In this document: piece after piece, positions 31,829-36,617 of the stretch
Layout of the letters: every line of letters starts with the position of its first letter
Numbering within the stretch: position 1 is the stretch's first letter
DNA from: Candidatus Hodarchaeota archaeon
Lineage (GTDB): Archaea; Asgardarchaeota; Heimdallarchaeia; Hodarchaeales; Hodarchaeaceae
DNA length: 36,617 nucleotides
Assembly: GCA_016839785.1 (NCBI GenBank)
Contig: JAEOTQ010000089.1
Location: 1-36,617 of the forward strand
Direction of reading: 5' to 3'
Notes under the pieces: generated by a model
Told to the model about the DNA's origin: nothing
Seen by the model: the letters and a program-made list of their open reading frames with translations, nothing else
The model's database searches: none
Position numbers and translations under genes: made by a program

Positions 31829-32389
31829 ATGAAATTTTTCCCTGAGTTAAAATTGGCACTTGGTGATGGTTGGATATTCTTAATTCTTTTTTTTATCCTT
31901 CAGTTTATTAATTTAAAATTTAATTCAAAACAAATGAGAGAGAAACTCTTTGATAGGTCTAATTTTAACCGTAAACAATGGATTTTAACATTTATTGGGA
32001 AGATATTCGGAATTCCTGCAATGATTTTAATATTCTTTACTCCTATAGCTTTTCAGAACATCGAATTCCTACTTGGTATTGGTATATACTTCATTGGAAT
32101 GGTTGGATTAAGAATTTCTGTATTAAATTTTACTTCCACTCCTCTGGATCAACCTGTGACGAAAGGCCTGTATAAATATTCAAGAAATCCCCAAGAAACC
32201 ATGCTTATAGTTATTTTCATCGGAATGGCATTAATTGTAGGATCGGGAGTAGTTTTACTCCTGATAATCGTTTCAAAAACGTTTAGTCATTACAATTTGA
32301 TAGCTCAGGAGGAAGCATGTATTAAACAATACGGGGAAAGCTATCAAGACTATTTGAAGCAAGTACCGAGGTATTTTCTTTTTTTTTAA
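31829..32389 (+). CDS. Isoprenylcysteine carboxyl methyltransferase-like membrane protein (ICMT/PEMT family)
   Basis: ATG 31829 with AGGTGA before it; 186 residues. Helices lie at about 10-28, 48-68, 70-92 and 125-150. The conserved C-terminal block is LDQPVTKGLYKYSRNPQETM, GMALIVGSGVVLLLII, and then AQEEACIKQYGESYQDYLKQVPRYF. This matches 'T-x-G-x-Y-x-x-x-R-H/N-P' and 'E-E-x-x-L-x-x-x-x-G-x-x-Y-x-x-Y' of the ICMT/PEMT group, though RNP replaces RHP. Such enzymes use SAM to methylate lipid or isoprenoid-linked carboxylates in the membrane. The gene is divergent from the CDF operon; its stop overlaps that of the next minus-strand gene by four bases. Substrate unknown. Confidence 0.8.
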   Translation: MKFFPELKLALGDGWIFLILFFILQFINLKFNSKQMREKLFDRSNFNRKQWILTFIGKIFGIPAMILIFFTPIAFQNIEFLLGIGIYFIGMVGLRISVLNFTSTPLDQPVTKGLYKYSRNPQETMLIVIFIGMALIVGSGVVLLLIIVSKTFSHYNLIAQEEACIKQYGESYQDYLKQVPRYFLFF

Positions 32390-33405
32390 TGGATATTATT
32401 GAACCGTTTCAATATCCTACATATTGCCAAGCAAATCCAGAGCTGTATCTCTCGAGCTTTTGTATTATACTTTACTTGGTGTTTTTTAGAGTAAGATAGC
32501 TCCCAGAGACCATTCTCTTGCTGATTACTCATTAGCCAATCTAATGCATTTCTGATATCCTTATCATCAGAAGGAATACCAATTAAGGAGATAGAGTCCA
32601 ATGCTGACACCAAATGGTTCCACCAAAAAGGAAACTGAAATCGGACCCAATACCCCGCATCTTGGTATGAAGTATAATGTGGATCTTTTTGAAAGAACTT
32701 AGATTTTAACAATTCTGCAGCATGTTTAGCTGCATCTGATTTCCGATAATCAGGATGGGCAGCAAAAGCTCGAATGATCATACCTGTCCAATTGTGAGAG
32801 GAAGGACTGGAAAAATTTTGGTAGGGAATAGTTTCTACATTTTGAGATGTTAACCGTGTTACTTCCTTCCATGAAAAATCTACTGCCATTAATGCCCCAG
32901 CTAACCATCCCCCATCTGTTTGGCGGACTGATAATAGCCATTGAAATCCTTTTTCAATACGAGGATCGGCAACATATCCACCTTTTATGAGGAGTGACAT
33001 TAACGCTCCTGTATAGTATGCAGCATATTGATTACCTAATATCCCCCGTATGTCCCCTTCTTGAGTTTGACAGGAAAATATGAACTCTGCTGCTTTTTGA
33101 ATAGAGGTGTCAGTGTTATTCATTTCATATTGATCAATCAAGTATCGAAATTGCTTCCATGTCTCAGTTAGGTCATAATTAATTGCTGGAAATTTGGTAC
33201 GATTTTTTGATGTCGATTTCCAAGACCCATTTGCCTGCTGTTTTTTTAAAATCTTTTGAACTGTGGGTAGCTGCCAAATACTGTGAATATCAGGAACTTC
33301 CTCCTCTAATAAATCTCGTCGAGTAAAATATTCTATAGCAGGAGTATTAGAATTCAATAGTGACGGTATAGGATCAAACTTGAGCGTTTTTCTCCATATA
33401 TTCAT
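32386..33405 (-). CDS. Alpha/alpha-toroid protein of the prenyltransferase/squalene-cyclase superfamily
   Basis: 339 residues, ATG start. Repeats of the type 'Q-x-x-D/E-G-x-W/I' are spread along the protein: KQQANGSWKST, CQTQEGDIRGILG, RQTDGGWLAGALM and SNQQENGLWELSY. Each is preceded by helices such as AAEFIFS, GFQWLLS and ALDWLMS. This is the toroid fold of terpene cyclases and prenyltransferase beta subunits. The DxDD catalytic motif of squalene-hopene cyclases is absent, and the length is only half of that family, so it is probably not a true cyclase. It may be a small toroid protein with binding or lyase function. TAA stops of this gene and the ICMT gene interlock. Confidence 0.75.
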   Translation of the reverse strand: MNIWRKTLKFDPIPSLLNSNTPAIEYFTRRDLLEEEVPDIHSIWQLPTVQKILKKQQANGSWKSTSKNRTKFPAINYDLTETWKQFRYLIDQYEMNNTDTSIQKAAEFIFSCQTQEGDIRGILGNQYAAYYTGALMSLLIKGGYVADPRIEKGFQWLLSVRQTDGGWLAGALMAVDFSWKEVTRLTSQNVETIPYQNFSSPSSHNWTGMIIRAFAAHPDYRKSDAAKHAAELLKSKFFQKDPHYTSYQDAGYWVRFQFPFWWNHLVSALDSISLIGIPSDDKDIRNALDWLMSNQQENGLWELSYSKKHQVKYNTKAREIQLWICLAICRILKRFNNIH

Positions 33406-33516
33406 GTTCTATTTATTATCCAAAGTTGAAAAAATACTCTCCTAAGGAACTATTGTGAGTACGCTAACCTGACACATAGACAAGTGAAGAATAGATTATA
33501 CTAAAGACCACCTTAT

Positions 33517-34365
33517 CTATTCGTTTTTAAAATGTTCTATCATTAATTGATTAAATCGGTCAGGTTCATCTTGATGAACCCAATGCGATGCATCCTCGAA
33601 CGTGATTAATTTACCGTCCTCACAGACTTCCACACTGAGCTGAGCCATTTCGTAACTTAAGTAATGATCCCGTTTTCCCCAAAGGATAAGGGTAGGAATA
33701 TGTATCTTAGGTGTATGATCAGATCGTGCAGATGATCTCAAACTCATTGCCCTATACCAGTTAATCATGCTGGTCATAGCATTTTCTTGAGCCCAAGCAT
33801 CACGATATTGGTTCCGTTCTTCCTCTGATAACCCTTTAGCCATTGCAGACATTAACATCTTCCAATTTTTTCTACGTGCATACCATTCAGGAAATTTGGG
33901 AATTTTAAAGAAAAAGGCATACCAACTTTTCCGCATTTGTGCAAAGTTCTTCCGAATAAATTGTTGCATCACAATGGGATGTGGAACATTAGCAATTACA
34001 AGTTTTTTTAGGCGTTCTGGCGATGACATGGTAATCATCCAGCTTACCATGGCACCAAAGTCATGTCCAGCTAGGTGGAATTGATCCAAACCTAGAGAAT
34101 CAGCTAAACCTAGAATGTCTTGACTTAAAATATTCAAATGATACTTTGTTTTTCCCTTTGGTTTATCACTTAAATTATAACCCCGTTGATCTGGAACTAT
34201 GACATGAAACCCCTCTGAGACCAAAGCGTGAATTTGAGATTGCCATCCAAACCAGGCGTCTGGAAAGCCATGTAAGAGAATGACGGGTGTTCCATTTTTC
34301 GGTCCAGCAATTGCTGTATGCAACTTAATCCCATTCGTTGGTACATAATCAAAAGTAATTTTCAT
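33517..34365 (-). CDS. Alpha/beta-hydrolase, epoxide-hydrolase-like
   Basis: 282 residues. The oxyanion motif HGFPDAW (32-38), VIVPDQRGYNLSDKP and the nucleophile elbow AGHDFGAM with D102 are those of soluble epoxide hydrolases and haloalkane dehalogenases, which use Asp to attack an epoxide or halide and then hydrolyse the ester. The catalytic His is in DASHWVHQDEP. The cap region (residues 125-210) holds ARRKNWKMLMSAMAKG and EERNQYRDAW; epoxide hydrolases have two Tyr there, and MINWYRAM may supply one. The gene stands alone between the toroid gene and a 163-base gap. Substrate unknown; detoxification or lipid breakdown is the usual family role. Confidence 0.85.
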   Translation of the reverse strand: MKITFDYVPTNGIKLHTAIAGPKNGTPVILLHGFPDAWFGWQSQIHALVSEGFHVIVPDQRGYNLSDKPKGKTKYHLNILSQDILGLADSLGLDQFHLAGHDFGAMVSWMITMSSPERLKKLVIANVPHPIVMQQFIRKNFAQMRKSWYAFFFKIPKFPEWYARRKNWKMLMSAMAKGLSEEERNQYRDAWAQENAMTSMINWYRAMSLRSSARSDHTPKIHIPTLILWGKRDHYLSYEMAQLSVEVCEDGKLITFEDASHWVHQDEPDRFNQLMIEHFKNE

Positions 34366-34528
34366 AAAATATTCACATCAAGTCAGAAATCTGATCTAGG
34401 TCAATAAATTTTGTTTTCTCTATTTCTGTATTCCAATATATGGAATTTATTAGTCAAGTTAATGTTTTTATCTATGAAATCCAGAGAAGAGCTACTATGT
34501 TAAATGGTCTAGATCATTATATTGCTTG

Positions 34529-35185
34529 CTATGGACGAGTAAATTGAATATCTAATCGAATAGAAGTGTAAATACTATTCAGATTTAGGAAAATTTCATT
34601 CAAATGGTTCTTGATAATTTTCTCATCTATAGCATAGGGACACCAGGCAAAGTAAAGGGCATTCTTAGTTGTTGGTGATATAGAAGTTCTTCTTGCAGGC
34701 CCATATAGAATACTTGATAAAATGCCTTCTTCATCCTTGAGAATAATGTCATTTTTCTTCAATTTTTGTTCTTTTCCATTTATCTTCAGATACATCTCCC
34801 CCCCACTTGATATGTCGAATGTTAAGTCTCCTTTGAATTCATCAAGATTATGGCCTGAAGTCAAAATCCTACTTTTAAGTTCTGCAAGAAACATACAATC
34901 TACTAATACTGATACTTGCGGAAACTGTCCGCCACTTTTCACTGTGTTTATCTGGTACTCTATGGGGTAGGTTTTATTCCACAATTTAAAATATGTATTA
35001 TAATATTGGATTATTGTATCCTTATCAACTTCTACGAAATTTTCTCGGATTTTCCTCTCCAAATTCCGCTTTCGTTCTTCTAATGCTTTATTCCCTTTTT
35101 CATTTGGCACATTTCTTATGATTATGTTTCCAAAGCTAGAATCAGGATATTTTTCTTTCAATCCTTCCGTGAGATTAATCTGCAT
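34529..35185 (-). CDS. B3/4-domain protein (PheRS beta-like editing-type domain)
   Basis: 218 residues, ATG 35185 with AGGATA ahead. The core TYPIEYQINTVKSGGQFPQVSVLVDCMFLAELKSRILTSGHNLDEF is the pattern of stand-alone B3/4 domains: a helix, a 'P-x-x-x-x-L-V-D-x-x-x-x-x-x-L' segment and a G-H-N-L-D loop. LTFDISSGGEMYLKINGKE, a metal/cofactor-free strand set, then follows, with NDIILKDEEGILSSILYGPARRTSISPTTKNALYFAWC at the end. In PheRS beta this fold edits Tyr-tRNA; free-standing members are poorly known. No catalytic residue is certain. The gene lies 25 bases after the double GNAT gene, on the same strand, so they are probably one transcript. Confidence 0.75.
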   Translation of the reverse strand: MQINLTEGLKEKYPDSSFGNIIIRNVPNEKGNKALEERKRNLERKIRENFVEVDKDTIIQYYNTYFKLWNKTYPIEYQINTVKSGGQFPQVSVLVDCMFLAELKSRILTSGHNLDEFKGDLTFDISSGGEMYLKINGKEQKLKKNDIILKDEEGILSSILYGPARRTSISPTTKNALYFAWCPYAIDEKIIKNHLNEIFLNLNSIYTSIRLDIQFTRP

Positions 35186-35210
35186 TATCCTAAACCAACC
35201 GATTACTTAT

Positions 35211-36119
35211 CTAGAACCTTTTTTTAAGAAAGTATTCTTTTATCGAATCAGGATAGCCATCTGAAACCCCAAAGACTTCATATCCATGATGTCGAAAAAA
35301 CACTGGAGATTGATATGATAATACATTAATTAGTCCTGAAATACAACCATGCTCCACAGCAATTGCTTCTGCAGTTTCTAAGAGTTCTTTTCCATGGCCT
35401 TGATTCCGGTGATTTTCATCAATCCAAAGAAGTACAAGATGCACAGCTTTAAGAGTTGTATATGCCATTAATCCCCCGATTATATGATCATCGTTGTTCT
35501 TTAGGACTAATTCAATTTTAATTCCCGGGTTCTTACTCCGAATTTCACCAACATGCGTTTTGACATATTTACGTAGTCCATCGTTCAGAATTTTCATTGA
35601 TGCTTCAGAAGCATCTTCTGAAATGCTAAATCCCACCTCCATCTCAATATCTACATGGGAAATCAGGTGATCCGTTCTGAAGTTTTTCAATAGTATATAT
35701 TCAGTGATACCTTCGGTATAGCCATCAAAAATGCCAACAACTTTGTACCCAATCCTTTGATAAAAGTTAGGAGCTTGAAATGAAAAAGTCCAAGTCTGAG
35801 AGGCGGGATACCCCTTTGCTCTGCCAATTTTTTCAGCCTGCAATATCAGAGCTTTTCCTAGACCACGATCTCGATAATCTTCCTCAATCCAAAGGACTTC
35901 AAGGTGCATTATCCCTGTTAGCATACTTGTGATTACCCCTCCAATAATATTTCCGTGAGGATCTCTCAAAACCAAACTGATATCAGGAGTTGGAATATCT
36001 AGCTCACCACTTGGAAATTTCTTGTTATGATCTTCTAGACCCTTCTCAACTATCTTCATTTGCTCTTTAGAGGGAGAATTACTAATGATGTATCGATTGA
36101 TACCCTTTATGAAAGTCAT
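35211..36119 (-). CDS. Tandem double GNAT acetyltransferase
   Basis: ATG 36119 has AAGGAG 8 bases before it; the longer start at 36146 lies upstream of this site. 302 residues with two GNAT domains. The first has HLEVLWIEEDYRDRGLGKALI, with acetyl-CoA loop R-x-R-G-L-G-K, then APNFYQRIGYKVVGI. The second has HLVLLWIDENHRNQGHGKELL and SPVFFRHHGYEVFGV. The two halves are clearly alike (I-I-G-G in both, DGYTEGITEY / DGYPDSIKEY), so an internal duplication occurred. It resembles bacterial YjdJ/ElaA-like small GNATs. Acceptor unknown. The B3/4-domain gene follows directly. Both domains keep the CoA loop, so both may be active. Confidence 0.85.
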   Translation of the reverse strand: MTFIKGINRYIISNSPSKEQMKIVEKGLEDHNKKFPSGELDIPTPDISLVLRDPHGNIIGGVITSMLTGIMHLEVLWIEEDYRDRGLGKALILQAEKIGRAKGYPASQTWTFSFQAPNFYQRIGYKVVGIFDGYTEGITEYILLKNFRTDHLISHVDIEMEVGFSISEDASEASMKILNDGLRKYVKTHVGEIRSKNPGIKIELVLKNNDDHIIGGLMAYTTLKAVHLVLLWIDENHRNQGHGKELLETAEAIAVEHGCISGLINVLSYQSPVFFRHHGYEVFGVSDGYPDSIKEYFLKKRF

Positions 36120-36266
36120 TTCACATCTCCTTAATAATAAAACCATTTCTTTGATTATATGTCGACGTTTAAACGAATAACGAGTTTTTATCTGAATGTC
36201 GGAAGTGGCAACAGAGAAAAATCACCTTTCACCTCGATACGATTTAGAATGACTAATGCATTGTCT

Positions 36267-36617
36267 TCATGTGAAATCTTCTGATACTTCAACGATTTCC
36301 TCTAGTTCTGATCTGCTCAAACTGAAGGTTAATGTCCCAGCACTTTCCTGAGCATGGCCAAGTTTAGTGGCTCCAGGAATGGCGATTACTGTCTCACCAC
36401 TATAGGTGATGAGCCAATTCAGGGCTACTTGACCGGGAGTGGCATTATGTGTTTTACCAATCTCTGTTAGGGTTTCAATTAACTGAGTGCTTTTGTTAAG
36501 CCTTCTTTTAGCGCTTCTCCGAAAGAAAAAGAATTTCTTATTGAGTAATGCAGGATTAGAATGATACTTACCAGTCAAAAGACCTTGTCCAAGGGGAGTA
36601 TAGGCTATAATGGTTAC
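36267..36617 (-). CDS. Aldo/keto reductase, C-terminal part
   Basis: The frame runs off the window at the 5' end; the open codons at 36579-36617 read VTIIAYTPLGQGL, so the gene continues beyond. AYTPLGQGLLTGKY is the conserved AKR strand-loop, and THNATPGQVALNWLI with VIAIPGATKLGHAQES is the NADPH-binding region. The end FSLSRSELEEIVEVSE is the usual final helix. The NADPH-dependent AKR reduces aldehydes or ketones; the catalytic Tyr and Lys lie outside the window. Here the region after GKY has a basic insert (KKFFFFRRSAKRRLNK) where family members have a short loop. Confidence 0.85.
   Translation of the reverse strand, partial: VTIIAYTPLGQGLLTGKYHSNPALLNKKFFFFRRSAKRRLNKSTQLIETLTEIGKTHNATPGQVALNWLITYSGETVIAIPGATKLGHAQESAGTLTFSLSRSELEEIVEVSEDFT

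Noticed and set aside
32386..33405. True squalene-hopene cyclase
   Set aside because: Only about half the normal length and without DxDD; only the toroid fold is supported.
1..36617. CRISPR array, tRNA or rRNA gene, complete insertion sequence
   Set aside because: No regularly spaced repeats, no tRNA cloverleaf with T-loop GGTTCnAnTCC in context, no rRNA signature and no transposase were seen.

Overview
The window looks like a piece of an Asgard archaeal genome, most likely of Heimdallarchaeia type. The best evidence is a Rag/Gtr-type small GTPase fused to a C-terminal roadblock domain (25616-26515). Next to it lies a protein with a longin-like N-terminus (24172-25212). Other archaeal signs are TATA-like promoters, probable leaderless starts, frequent TTG/GTG starts, Asn-X-Ser/Thr-rich secreted proteins, and surface proteins held by a C-terminal membrane helix after a Ser/Thr-rich stalk. 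The lineage is inferred, not shown by a marker gene. I saw no rRNA, tRNA, CRISPR array or complete insertion sequence.

Layout. 1-5.4 kb: the end of a peptide/solute-binding protein, a small alpha/beta-barrel protein, and a translationally coupled pair of a B12-type radical SAM enzyme and an ATP-grasp ligase. A 38-codon ORF and an unrecognised gene follow, then what looks like the tail of a decayed LarE gene. 5.6-16.3 kb is a surface/accessory region: a NosD-like beta-helix protein, two winged-helix regulators, a two-helix membrane protein, a 1256-residue secreted modular metalloprotease-like protein and a stalked surface protein. Two copies of a structured noncoding element (about 9.75-9.95 kb and 15.89-16.01 kb) sit upstream of genes. 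GC content is visibly higher in part of this region.

16.3-23.8 kb: a methyltransferase, a DUF2085-like membrane protein, two tandem paralogous zinc-ribbon membrane proteins with duplicated promoters, a subtilisin-like protease, a zinc-finger protein beside an MBL-fold hydrolase, an unrecognised membrane protein and a zinc alcohol dehydrogenase. 23.8-27.1 kb: a decayed transporter fragment, the longin-like and Rag-roadblock proteins, and a small gene duplicated in tandem with one copy broken.

27.1-36.6 kb is mostly metabolic and regulatory: a GNAT-YoaP protein overlapping TrmO, an overlapping GyrI-like/ArsR pair, a CDF-type transporter carrying winged-helix-like segments, an ICMT-like methyltransferase, an alpha/alpha-toroid protein, an epoxide-hydrolase-like enzyme, a B3/4-domain protein, a double GNAT and the end of an aldo/keto reductase.

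The items most worth follow-up are the paired noncoding element, the radical SAM/ATP-grasp operon, the CDF/winged-helix fusion, the Rag/longin neighbourhood, and the split GyrI + ArsR regulator.
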